64,000 bases of DNA from JAIPDZ01 sp034522175 (lineage in GTDB: Bacteria > Desulfobacterota > DSM-4660 > Desulfatiglandales > Desulfatiglandaceae), in the NCBI GenBank assembly GCA_034522175.1, contig JAXHLQ010000001.1, positions 806,001 through 870,000 of the forward strand, in the 5' to 3' direction. How positions within the stretch are numbered: position 1 is the stretch's first letter; every line of letters starts with the position of its first letter. The notes under the pieces were generated by a model. The model ran no database searches and was not told the DNA's origin. It was given only the letters and a program-made list of their open reading frames with translations. Made by a program: the position numbers and the translations under genes. This document shows, in pieces, positions 8,246 to 17,235 of this stretch.

Positions 8246-8728
8246 TTAGTCTTCAGACTGTTTCTTGAACTGGCCCAACAGACTGGTTACCTTGTTGGGC
8301 GATAATTTGCCGTAATAGGTCCGGTTGACCATCATGGTGGGGGCCAGGAAACAGGCGCCGAGACAGGCCACGGTCTCCAAGGTGAACCGGTAGTCTTCGC
8401 TGGTCTCATTTTCCTCGAGATCCAGTTCCTTCTTCATCAGTCTGAGGATGCTTCGTCCCCCCTTGACGTGACAGGCGGTCCCCCGGCAGACCCGCACCAC
8501 ATACTTGCCCTTGGGCTCCAGGCTGAAGCCGGCATAAAAGGTGATGACGCCCTGGACCTGGGACGGGAATAGTTGAAGTGCCTCGGCAATGGGTTCAATG
8601 GTCTCGGGCGGAACATACCCCACCGCCTCCTGGATCTCCTGAAGGAGGGGGATCAGCCCCCACTTCTCCGCTTTATGATCATCAATGATGGACGATACTA
8701 CATCCCAGTCAATGGCTTTGGGCTTCAT
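8246..8728 (-). CDS. NuoE-like [2Fe-2S] subunit (24-kDa type)
   Basis: A 160-residue thioredoxin-fold [2Fe-2S] ferredoxin of the NuoE/HydC family. The cluster ligands are C81, C86, C122 and C126 in VCRGTACHVKGG and ACLGACFLAP; the N-terminal helical part (LIPLLQEIQEAVGYVPPE) is also typical. The family passes electrons between NuoF-bound FMN and other Fe-S centres. The gene overlaps the 3' end of the upstream Fdh/NuoG-like gene by 20 bp, so the two are translationally linked; the NuoF-like partner lies 373 bp further down, beyond a palindromic element. Confidence 0.9.
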   Translation of the reverse strand: MKPKAIDWDVVSSIIDDHKAEKWGLIPLLQEIQEAVGYVPPETIEPIAEALQLFPSQVQGVITFYAGFSLEPKGKYVVRVCRGTACHVKGGRSILRLMKKELDLEENETSEDYRFTLETVACLGACFLAPTMMVNRTYYGKLSPNKVTSLLGQFKKQSED

Positions 8729-11393
8729 CTGCTCCCCCCTGCTTTTTCAACTGGACCCGGCATCGGGTGAATCCTTCGAAGCCAGGAGCGTTCACATCCG
8801 CCAGATCCACCAGGTTCAAGGCATCGTTTCCGCGCACGCCCGTGGGGATGAATATGCATCCCTCGAGCAGGTCCCGGTTTATGCGGACGGCCCTCGTAAT
8901 GGATCCATGCCGGGATTGAATACGAACCGTGTCGCCTTCCGATACGTTCAGGGCCCGGCTGTCCTCAGGGGATATGGATATGCCATCGGGTGGTGCGAAG
9001 GCGGCGATCCGTCTGGAGCACCCGCTCCGGGTCCCGCTTCCAAGATGAAACCGAAGGCTCCTCAGCACCGCGGTGAGGGGATAGGTCTCGTCCCCGTCAT
9101 CGCCGTTCATGTCGCCCAGGGCCGAAAAGGGGATCAGGGGACCGTCTTCCCGGCCGCTGAACAGCCGGGCTGGTTCAGCATGTCTGAGCCAGGCCCACCC
9201 GTCGTCGGGCATCGGGTTCAATGCCCCGTACGGGGGAATCAGCCGGGCGATCTCTTCCTGAACGTGCTCCACACTGCGAAAGGGCTGCGGGTTCCCCAAT
9301 GTCTGGCCGAGCCGATCCAGGATCTCCCAGTCCGGGAGGCTCTTCCCTGGCGGCGCCACCACCGGGTCGAACCGGGTGATCCGGCCTTCCATGTTGGTAA
9401 AGGAGCCCCCTTTCTCAGGAGAGGCCGCACCGGGGAGGACCACATCCGCGAGCCGGCTGGTCTCCGTGTCGAGGATATCCTGGACCACCAGGAGATCCAG
9501 GCCCTCCAATGCGGCGGACACCCGCTCGTGCTGCGGGAGGCTCAACACCGGGTTTTCGCCCATCACATACAGGGCCTTGAGGGTGCCTTTCTCAGCCGCT
9601 TCCACCATCCGGATCATGTTCAGGCCCCGATCCGGTGACACCTTGACCTTCCAGGCCCGCTCCCAACGCCGGCGGCCCGCCGCATCACCGATGGGGACAC
9701 GGCCGGGCAGTGCATCGGGCACGGCCCCCATGTCCCAGGCCCCCGCCTGGTTGTTCTCCCTCGTGATGACATAGAGGCCGGCACGATCATGGCCCAGGCT
9801 TCCGGTCATGAGCGCCAGGTTTAAGACCGCGTTTACAACACCGGGGCCCTGCCGCTGCCGCATGATCCCGTCACCGATGATGAAAGTGACCTTTCGCCCT
9901 TTCAGAAGGTCAACCGCGCGGTCCAGAACGGCCAGGTCCACCCCGGACTCCATGCAGAGCCGCTCGGGGTTGAAAGCGGAAACGGCGTCGCAGTATGGGC
10001 CGAACCCTTGGGTAAACTGTTCAATATAGGTCGCATCGTGCCCGAACCGCTTCCAGAGGCGTGCGGTGAGGCAATAGATCCACTCCAGGTCCCTGCCCGG
10101 GCGGATACAGATCCAGGCCGCGGCAAAAGGGGTCAAATCGGTCTTCCGCACATCCACGCCGACAAGAGGGATGCCCTTTTGGGCGGCCCGCCGGATATAA
10201 TAGCTCAAAACCGGTGTCGACTGCCCCGGATCGGCGCCCATCATCAGGATGGCCTCGGCCTGTTCGAGACGGGCCAGGGGATTAACCCGGCACCCCCATC
10301 CGGTCCGTTCATGGATCACGCTGAAGGCCGGCCGGCCCGACAGAACCCCCCCGTTGTCCACGTTGTTGCATCCGATGAGGGTCCTGGCCATCTTCTGAAA
10401 GAGATAGTTTTCCTCGTTGGTGCATTTGGAAGATCCCAGAAACCCGATGCTCTGGGGCCCATGGGCCTTCCGGATCTCCAGGAGGCGATCGGCCACCGAA
10501 TCCAGGGCCTCCGCCCAGGATACCGGGGTCAGCTCATTTTCCTTTCTGATCATGGGCGCTGTCAGCCGACGGGGAGAATTGAGGTAATCATGGGCGAAAT
10601 GGCCGCGGACACAAAGGGTAGCCCCGTTTACGGATTCTTGAACGCCTGCCGGGTTGACCTCCACGACACGCTCACCGGCCGCCCCCGCACGGAGCAAACA
10701 CCCCACACCGCAGAAGCTGCACACGGTTACCTGTTCCCGCTCCGGGGACCCCACGTAACCGCTCAGTGTGGTGGACAGGGCACCGGTGGGACAGATGGAC
10801 ACACAGGTGCCGCAGAAGGTGCAGGTGGATTGTTCAAGGGGACGGTCCAGGAGCGTGGCCGGCCTGGATCGAAACCCCCGCCCGTTGTAATCGATGGCAC
10901 CGGCCACCACCAGTTCATGGTCGGCCCGGATGCACTTTCCGCAGAGGATGCATTTGCTCAAGTCCCTTACGATGAAGGGATTCAGGGCCTCAACGGCTTT
11001 GAAGTTGGCCATGGGGTACAGACCCGTCTCCCCCAGTCCCATCTCGGCCGCGATCCCGCGCAAGCGGCACCGGTTGCCCTTGCTGCACACCACACACGAT
11101 TCAGGGTGTTCCGCCATCATGAGGCGGATGATGTTTTTTCGATGGGTCAGGACGCGGGGAGAGGCCGTTTGGATGGACATATCCGGGGCAGCCGGGGTCA
11201 CACACGAGGCCATGATCCGACCGCTCTTTTCGTCTTCCACCAGGCACATGCGGCAGGACCCGAAAGGTTTCAGATCCGGGTGATGACAGAGGGTCGGGAT
11301 CCTGAAGCCGTTTGCCTCGGCCACCGTCAGCACGCTGGTCCCCGACGGGCAACTCACCCGCTTTCCATTAATCGTCAGGCTGATCGCTTCCAA
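8709..11393 (-). CDS. Formate-dehydrogenase-like/NuoG-like molybdopterin oxidoreductase lacking the catalytic Cys/Sec
   Basis: An 894-residue protein with the layout of cytoplasmic FdhA/NuoG: N-terminal [2Fe-2S] ferredoxin (C36, C47, C50, C64), His-Cys3 cluster (HPESCVVCSKGNRC), two [4Fe-4S] sites (CILCGKC, CTFCGTC), a Mo-domain cluster (CSFCGVGC plus C261), and molybdopterin regions such as NAVLNLALMTGSLG and NNQAGAWDMGAVPDALPG. The loop that in formate dehydrogenases carries the Mo-ligand Cys/Sec followed by His reads GGVLSGRPAF, so position 352 is Ser and 353 is Gly. Formate oxidation is therefore doubtful; the subunit may be an Fe-S wire as NuoG is, or act on another substrate. It sits between a MetF paralogue and nuoE in one operon. 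Confidence 0.82.
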   Translation of the reverse strand: MEAISLTINGKRVSCPSGTSVLTVAEANGFRIPTLCHHPDLKPFGSCRMCLVEDEKSGRIMASCVTPAAPDMSIQTASPRVLTHRKNIIRLMMAEHPESCVVCSKGNRCRLRGIAAEMGLGETGLYPMANFKAVEALNPFIVRDLSKCILCGKCIRADHELVVAGAIDYNGRGFRSRPATLLDRPLEQSTCTFCGTCVSICPTGALSTTLSGYVGSPEREQVTVCSFCGVGCLLRAGAAGERVVEVNPAGVQESVNGATLCVRGHFAHDYLNSPRRLTAPMIRKENELTPVSWAEALDSVADRLLEIRKAHGPQSIGFLGSSKCTNEENYLFQKMARTLIGCNNVDNGGVLSGRPAFSVIHERTGWGCRVNPLARLEQAEAILMMGADPGQSTPVLSYYIRRAAQKGIPLVGVDVRKTDLTPFAAAWICIRPGRDLEWIYCLTARLWKRFGHDATYIEQFTQGFGPYCDAVSAFNPERLCMESGVDLAVLDRAVDLLKGRKVTFIIGDGIMRQRQGPGVVNAVLNLALMTGSLGHDRAGLYVITRENNQAGAWDMGAVPDALPGRVPIGDAAGRRRWERAWKVKVSPDRGLNMIRMVEAAEKGTLKALYVMGENPVLSLPQHERVSAALEGLDLLVVQDILDTETSRLADVVLPGAASPEKGGSFTNMEGRITRFDPVVAPPGKSLPDWEILDRLGQTLGNPQPFRSVEHVQEEIARLIPPYGALNPMPDDGWAWLRHAEPARLFSGREDGPLIPFSALGDMNGDDGDETYPLTAVLRSLRFHLGSGTRSGCSRRIAAFAPPDGISISPEDSRALNVSEGDTVRIQSRHGSITRAVRINRDLLEGCIFIPTGVRGNDALNLVDLADVNAPGFEGFTRCRVQLKKQGGADEAQSH

Positions 11394-11405
11394 GGATTGC
11401 TCTCC

Positions 11406-12281
11406 CTACCTCAGTTTGGCCGCATCCAGGTAATGCCGCAACCGTTCCTCCCCGCCGATGGTGATGATATGAATCCCCTGGCACAGGTCTTTGAGGCCCT
11501 TGACCGTATCGGCAAAAATTTCCATGCTGGCCTTCTGTTTGTCCGGTGCCTTGGCCAGCTTCTGGATGATCCAGTCGGGAACCAGGCCGGGTTTGAAGTG
11601 CCGGTTTAAAAACTGGGCCATCCCCGCCGTGCGCAGGATCATCACCTCTGCGATCACCGGCACCCTGAAGGTGCCCGCGTGTTTCATGAACTTGTCAAAC
11701 CGGTCCACATCGAAGATGGGCGTGGTGAGGAAATAACCGGTGCCGATCTTGGTCATCTCCTCCATCTCCTTCATTTCCATCTCCGGGACGTTTTTCCCCC
11801 ATCCCGATTCGACCCCCGACCCCAGAATAAATTCCACCGGCGAATCAAGTTCCTTCCCGTCCACCGTACTCCCCTGCCGAATGTGGGTCAGGACGGATTC
11901 CAGCTTTCCGGCATCCACATGAAAAAACATCATCTCCTGGAGGCTGTCCCCGGTGATCCGGTAATCCTCCGTGAATACGAGAAGGTTCTCGACGCCCGAC
12001 TCATGGGCGAGGAGGAGATCCTTCTGGAGATCCGGGCGGCTCTTGTCCCGGGTGGTGGTCTGGTAAATGGATTCAAACCGGTTTTCCCTGAGAAGGCTGC
12101 AGGTCTTGATGCTGTCCCCGACCACGCCCTCAATCTCGAGTTCCGGGACCGCCACCCCGTCCACACGACCCCTCACGAGGGACAATCGCTCGATCAGGGA
12201 TTCGGGCGGTTCGTCAAGCGGAGCCTGGATCTCAGAGGTGACCACGAATCGATCCTTTTTTAAGGCCTCTTTGAGTTTCAT
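11406..12281 (-). CDS. Divergent methylenetetrahydrofolate-reductase-like (MetF) paralogue
   Basis: A 291-residue MetF-like TIM-barrel protein, about the same length as the MetF at the other end of the operon but clearly divergent. Shared landmarks are DRFVVTSEIQAP with the N-terminal Glu, YQTTTRDKSRPDLQKD (equivalent of the CRDRNR region), NLLVFTEDY in place of NVLCLTGDS, and IGTGYFLTTPIFDVDRF. Several cofactor-region residues differ, so substrate or partner may have changed. It may be a second reductase, a pterin-specific variant or a structural partner. The gene ends 12 bp before the Fdh/NuoG-like start and follows the regulator gene, so it is the first enzyme gene of the operon. Confidence 0.82.
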   Translation of the reverse strand: MKLKEALKKDRFVVTSEIQAPLDEPPESLIERLSLVRGRVDGVAVPELEIEGVVGDSIKTCSLLRENRFESIYQTTTRDKSRPDLQKDLLLAHESGVENLLVFTEDYRITGDSLQEMMFFHVDAGKLESVLTHIRQGSTVDGKELDSPVEFILGSGVESGWGKNVPEMEMKEMEEMTKIGTGYFLTTPIFDVDRFDKFMKHAGTFRVPVIAEVMILRTAGMAQFLNRHFKPGLVPDWIIQKLAKAPDKQKASMEIFADTVKGLKDLCQGIHIITIGGEERLRHYLDAAKLR

Positions 12282-12318
12282 CCCCTATCTCCTTCAACGG
12301 TCATCGTTTTTGGGCGGT

Positions 12319-12900
12319 TCACTCATCGCCGGGCAATTCCAGCACCCGGGCGATCTCCTCCTTGAGCTGGGGCAACGGCAGGGGTTTCGAAAAACAGACA
12401 TCCGCCCCGTGATCCTTCATCTTCTTGAATTTCTCTTCATCAAGATAGGCCGACAGCACGATGATTTTGATGTCCCGCATCTCCTCGTCGCCCTTGATCT
12501 TCCGGCAGACCTCGTAGCCCTTGATGTCCGGCATCATGATGTCCAGGATCAACAGGTGCGGCTTGAAATGATTCACCTGGAGCCCGGCCTCGAAGCCGTC
12601 TGCCGCCGAAATGACCTCGTAGTCGTGTTCATCCTCCTCGAGGGCCTGGACAATGGTCTCAACGATAATAGGATCGTCATCCACCACGAGAATCCTTTTT
12701 CTGCCCTCCCCCGGCTCCTGATCCGGGATGGGGATTCCCTGCTTGGTCATGAAGGCCTGAAGATCCTCCCGTTTGATCCGCCGGTGCCCCCCGACGGTCT
12801 TGTAGGCCTTGATATGCCCGGATTCGATCCAGTTGATGATGGTCTTGGGGGAGACATTGCAGTATTGGCTGGCCTTGTAGACGGTGAATATGTCTTCCAT
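12319..12900 (-). CDS. Helix-turn-helix (excisionase/MerR-like) plus receiver-domain regulator
   Basis: A 193-residue protein with an N-terminal winged helix of the excisionase/MerR type (FTVYKASQYCNVSPKTIINW, GGHRRIKREDLQAFM) joined to a C-terminal response-regulator receiver domain (RILVVDDDPIIVE, LLILDIMMPDIKGYE with the phospho-acceptor Asp, IKIIVLSAYLDE, CFSKPLPLPQL). This domain order is the reverse of ordinary response regulators. It is the first gene of the one-carbon/NADH operon and lies 37 bp upstream of the MetF paralogue, so it probably controls that operon. No cognate kinase is adjacent on the same strand; the broken hybrid kinase across the divergent gap is a candidate by position only. 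Confidence 0.82.
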   Translation of the reverse strand: MEDIFTVYKASQYCNVSPKTIINWIESGHIKAYKTVGGHRRIKREDLQAFMTKQGIPIPDQEPGEGRKRILVVDDDPIIVETIVQALEEDEHDYEVISAADGFEAGLQVNHFKPHLLILDIMMPDIKGYEVCRKIKGDEEMRDIKIIVLSAYLDEEKFKKMKDHGADVCFSKPLPLPQLKEEIARVLELPGDE

Positions 12901-13375
12901 TTTCCTTGATCCTCCGTTGTTCGTAACGCCGTTTCGATTTACACTTATTATAGTTATTTACCTTTGTCAAGAAAAAAATGAAATTTTTTTATCACTTTTA
13001 TAACATAATAAATATAATTCCTATAATAACTATGTCCTTCAATGCTTACGGCTTGGGGTGTGGTCCCATTGCGGGAAATGCCAATTAGACGCACCGGGAC
13101 CCCTGACAACGGCTTGATTTGGTTTGAGATTAAAATGTAAATTGACCCAAACGGCAACACACAACATAATGCACGTTACCTTCAAAATCACTGAGGCCCC
13201 AAATCACCACCCTGATTTTTGTAAGCTTCACCTTTTACACTCTCAACTCTTGGCTTAGTAGTCTGAACCTAAGGATCTTGACTGAAATTATACTTGGGTG
13301 ATAAGGATATAAGTCAATGAACCAATCGTAACCAAAGTATAACCTTAAGAATGCGGTGTGAGATGCCTATTATCG
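12901..13375. other. AT-rich divergent intergenic region
   Basis: About 470 bp separate the divergent HTH-REC regulator and histidine kinase genes. Positions 12940-13030 are strongly AT-rich. Reading the minus strand, TTGACA lies at 12970-12965 and TATAAT about 12 bp further on; that spacing is too short for a good sigma-70 promoter, so the exact promoter of the operon is uncertain. No convincing gene was seen in the remainder. Confidence 0.4.
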
Positions 13376-13418
13376 AGGCTCATACCCGATGTCCAAGACA
13401 CATAAGGCGTATGAGCCT
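13376..13418 (+). promoter_or_regulatory. Leader hairpin before the hybrid kinase gene
   Basis: AGGCTCATAC (13376-13385) and GTATGAGCCT (13409-13418) form a perfect 10-bp stem around a 23-nt loop, followed by TTCATTTTTG, about 30 bp upstream of the kinase start. It could be a leader terminator/attenuator or a protein-binding site. Confidence 0.4.
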
Positions 13419-13450
13419 TTCATTTTTGTGGCTGTTTGGAGAGTTTTCTG

Positions 13451-15780
13451 ATGACCAAGAAAAAGACCTATGAGGAACTGGAAGTTGGATTTCGGGAAGA
13501 CCAGAACATCTATGACCTTCTTGACAATGCCCCAAAAGGCATCTTTCTCATAGACCTTTCTGGGAAAATCCTTTTTGCCAACCGGATGGGTGCAAATCGA
13601 CTGGGAAAAGAACCAAGAGAGATTATAGGGACAGCCCTGAGGGAATATTTTTCACCCGATATTGCTGAGAAAAGACGAATCAAAGGGATTGAAGCCGTGA
13701 AGAGCGGAAATCCCCAAACCATTGAGGACTATATAGAAGACAGATGGTATTATTCAACCATTTATCCGATTATGAATAAAGATGGCGATCAAACAAAATT
13801 GGCTATTTATAGCGAGGACATTACCGACCGTAAGAAGGCCGAGGCGGCGGTACGTTCTGAGCGGGAGCGATTCCGGTCTTTATCTGAAAACGCCCCTTTT
13901 GGGATGGTAATGATCGCTGAAGACGGGACGTTCAAATATATTAACCCAAAATTCATTGAGCTTTTTGGCTACGATCTAAATGACATTCCTGATGGTAGAA
14001 CCTGGTTTCGAAAGGCATATCCTGATTCGGATTATAGACGCCGGGTCGTTTCAGCCTGGTTGGAGGATTTAGCATCCACAAAGGTCGGACAAAAGAGGCC
14101 CAGGGTTTTTCAAGTTCAATGCAAGGATGGATCCAAGAAGATTGTCAATTTCATACCGGTCCAGCTTGTGACAGGTGAAAACCTGATGGCTTGCGAGGAT
14201 ATCACCGAACGCAAAGAGGCCGAGCTGGCGCTTAGGAAAAGCGAAATACGTTTTCGGGAACTGTTTAACTCAGTCAGCGACCTCGTTTACACGCATGATT
14301 TGCATGGGCGCCTCCTTTCCATGAACGCTGCATTGTGCAGAACTTTTGGCTATAGCAGAACTTTTGGCTATAATAGAAAGGAGCTTTTGGGGAGACGGAT
14401 TTCTGCTTTTATGAAACCGGAGTTCGCCGACGCTTTTGAAGGCGAATATCTAAACAAGATCCAGAAAGAGGAATACTGCGAAGGGACGACCGCCTACTTC
14501 ACCAAAGACGGTAGTCAAATCTATCTCGAGTACCGCAGTTCCATGGTTTATCCGGAAGAGGGGGAACCTTACATCACCGGTATCGGTCGCGATGTGACAT
14601 CAAGAATTCAGTCGGAAAAAGAAAAGCGAAAACTCCAGGCCCAATTGCAACAGGCCCAAAAGATGGAATCCATCGGCATCCTGGCCGGGGGGATTGCTCA
14701 CAATTTTAACAACATCCTCATGGGGATTCAGGGGCGTGCTTCGATCATGATGATGGAAAAGGAGAATGCTGATCCTGATTACGAACACCTGAAAGGTATT
14801 GAGTCGTATGTGAAGAACGCCGTGATGCTGACGCGGGATCTTCTTGGATTTCGCGAGAGGCGGCAAGTATGAGGTCAAACCCACGAATCTCAATACATTA
14901 ATCCGGCAGGAGAATCGGATGTTTGGCCGCACCAAAAGAGAGATCCAAATTCACGAGGAATATGAAGAAGACCTGTGGCCCGTGGAAGTGGACCAGGGTC
15001 AGATTCAGCAGGTGCTTCTTAACCTTTATGTGAACGCCTCCCATGCCATGCCGTCGGGGGCGACATATACATCCGAACCGAAAACCTCACCCTTAAGGCA
15101 AATGAAACCCAGGCTTTTGACATTGCTCCAGGAAGATACGTCAAGATTTCCGTGACCGACACCGGAGTCGGTATGGATGCAGCGACCCGAGACAAGATTT
15201 TCGATCCCTTCTTCTCCACCAAGGATGTGGGTAAAGGCTCAGGGCTTGGCTTAGCCTCGGTCTTCGGCATCATCAAGAACCACGGCGGCTCCATCCATGT
15301 GTACAGCGAAAAGGGATCGGGAACCACGTTCACCATTTACCTGCCTGCATCGGAAAGTGAGACCCCAAAAGAAACGTCTTGGCAAACCCCAATTGAAACT
15401 CAATACGGCCAGGGGACAATTCTCCTCGTGGACGATGAAGAAATAATCATTGAGGTAGGACAAGAGATGCTGAAAAAGCTGGGTTACCACGTTATGGTCG
15501 CCAGAGGCGGTGAAGAGGCCCTCCAGCTCTACGAGAAACATAGTGATGAGATTGAGATTATCATCTTGGACATGATTATGCCGGGCATGGGGGGCGGGGA
15601 AGCCTTTGATCGACTGAAAACTATAGACGATAACGTGAGGGTTGTCCTATCAAGCGGGTATAGCATCGACGGGCAGGCAACAAAGATCCTGGACCGGGGT
15701 GCATCGGGTTCATCCAGAAGCCCTTCTCAATTAATGATGTCTCCATTAAGCTGCGTGAGGCACTGGATGGGGATGCTTGA
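13451..15780 (+). pseudogene. PAS-PAS-PAS hybrid sensor histidine kinase, split by three single-base indels
   Basis: ATG 13451 is preferred over an upstream TTG because of the GGAG at 13437. The conceptual protein (about 776 aa) has three PAS domains, a HisKA domain (GILAGGIAHNFNNILMG, H-box His), HATPase motifs (VLLNLYVNASHAMPSG; TDTGVGMD; DPFFSTKDVGKGSGLGLA) and a receiver domain (ILLVDDEE, IIILDMIMPGMGGGE). Frame changes occur at an extra C at 14852 (GF/ARGGKYEV), a missing G in the G-run 15056-15060 (MPSGGDIYIRTENL resumes), and a missing T at 15700/15701 (after which IGFIQKPFSINDV is read to the stop at 15778-15780). No transmembrane segment is evident, so it would be cytoplasmic. It is either a decayed gene or hit by consensus errors. 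Confidence 0.8.
14337..14372 (+). repeat. 18-bp tandem duplication inside the third PAS domain
   Basis: GCAGAACTTTTGGCTATA occurs twice head to tail (14337-14354 and 14355-14372), adding six residues so that the protein reads RTFGYSRTFGYNRKELLG. The duplication preserves frame. Confidence 0.9.
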
Positions 15781-16003
15781 AAGTCGAACTTCAAATGGCA
15801 AGAGATGCGGCGAGACGGAAGTGGCGGTTGATTCGTTTATATCCGACCTGACATTTGACTCGAATCGATAAGTCCGCTGTGTCCACGGCTTTAAGCTCGT
15901 AGCAGGCTATATTCTATACGTAACAAAAAGGTAATTGACTGTTGATGCGCTAATAATCATTATCTGTCTGATTTTTATGATAAAACAGAGAAAGGATGCC
16001 GTT

Positions 16004-17227
16004 ATGAAGACTTCATGTGCAAAGAAATTTTGGGTGATTCTTGTGGCCCTTTCACTCATAGGCGCTATAGGATGCGAGAGAGAGAAAGACCGTGTTTCAT
16101 CCAAAAGAATCAAGGTCGGTGCACTCTTTCCTCTCAGCGGTGACCTCAAAGATAAGGGCGCGGATAGCGCAAACGGTGTGAGGCTGGCCGCCGAAGAGAT
16201 CAACAGGGCCGGAGGAATCGCTGCCTTAGACGGCGCCAAATTGGAGATCGTCTTTGCCGACACCGAGGGTAAACCTGAGATGGGTGTCAAGGAGGCGGAA
16301 CGTCTGATCGAGGAAGAGGGGGTGGTGGCCGTTATCGGGACCTATCAGAGCAGCGTTACCAAGCCGGCCACACAAGTGGCGGAGAGACTGGAAACGCCCT
16401 TCATTGTTAGCATCTCCATTGCCGACATCATCACCGAGAGAGGGTTTGACTATACCTTTCGAATTCAGCCAAAGGCCGGGTTTTACGCGCGGGATCAGGT
16501 CCGTTTCATCAAAGATTTAAAAAAGGTTGCGGGCTATCCTGTTAAACGGGTTGCCCTTCTTCACGAGAACACGGATTTTGGGACATCCACGGCCCTGGCC
16601 CAGAAGAGCGCCCTTAGGGAGCATGGTCTGGAAGTGGTGGCAGATATCGCTTACAGGGCTGAAGGGGTCACCGATCTCAACAGGGAAGTGAACCGGGTTC
16701 TGGCGGCCAGGCCGGACGTAATCCTCACGGTCACCTACCTCATGGACAGCATCCTGATTCGCAGGGCCCTAAAGGAGTCAGGGGCGCCCGTGCCCATGGT
16801 CGATACAGCGGGTGGGACAGTATCGCCGGAATACATCCAAACCCTTGGTCCTTTGGCTGAGGGCACCCTTACAATGGCCGAGTACTCCAAGTTTGCGCCC
16901 GGTGGCAAGGCGCTGAATGACCGCTTCCGTAAGCGCTTTAAAACAGACATTACAGGAGACAGCGCCCATGCCTATCAGGCGGTGTTGGTGCTTAAGGATG
17001 CCCTGGAACGGTCCGGCTCGCTGGATAAGGATAAGCTTCGTGAGGCCTTGTCGGCCACTGACATAGGCAAAGGTCCGCAACTTGTATTACCCTCTGAGAG
17101 ACTGCGCTTTGACAAAGACGGTCAAAACGAGTTTGCCCGGCTCTACGTGGTGCAGATACAGGAAGGTGAACTGGTGCCGGTCTGGCCGACCCAGTATGCC
17201 ACGGCAAAGGTTAAAATCAAGGAGTAA
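16004..17227 (+). CDS. LivK-like periplasmic binding lipoprotein (Peripla_BP_6)
   Basis: Start ATG 16004 places a lipoprotein signal at the N-terminus (KKFWVILVALSLIGAIGC, lipobox AIGC); the open frame extends 23 codons upstream without a signal. The 407-residue product has the branched-chain amino-acid binding-protein fold: KRIKVGALFPLSGDLKDKG, GVRLAAEEINRAGGI, VFADTEGKPEMG, VVAVIGTYQSSVT, and ALLHENTDFGTS. No ABC permease or ATPase is nearby; instead the gene lies between two hybrid histidine kinases, 8 bp before the second. It may serve as the extracytoplasmic sensor of the kinase (inference), rather than as a transporter component. Confidence 0.88.
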   Translation: MKTSCAKKFWVILVALSLIGAIGCEREKDRVSSKRIKVGALFPLSGDLKDKGADSANGVRLAAEEINRAGGIAALDGAKLEIVFADTEGKPEMGVKEAERLIEEEGVVAVIGTYQSSVTKPATQVAERLETPFIVSISIADIITERGFDYTFRIQPKAGFYARDQVRFIKDLKKVAGYPVKRVALLHENTDFGTSTALAQKSALREHGLEVVADIAYRAEGVTDLNREVNRVLAARPDVILTVTYLMDSILIRRALKESGAPVPMVDTAGGTVSPEYIQTLGPLAEGTLTMAEYSKFAPGGKALNDRFRKRFKTDITGDSAHAYQAVLVLKDALERSGSLDKDKLREALSATDIGKGPQLVLPSERLRFDKDGQNEFARLYVVQIQEGELVPVWPTQYATAKVKIKE

Positions 17228-17235
17228 CCATCATC

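Noticed and set aside
10008..11609. Plus-strand open frame of 533 codons
   Set aside because: Antisense to the Fdh/NuoG-like and MetF-like genes, with no family motif; product of GC-rich codon bias.
12940..12970. Sigma-70 promoter TTGACA/TATAAT on the minus strand
   Set aside because: Spacing is about 12 bp instead of 16-18, so the pair does not support a usable promoter as such.
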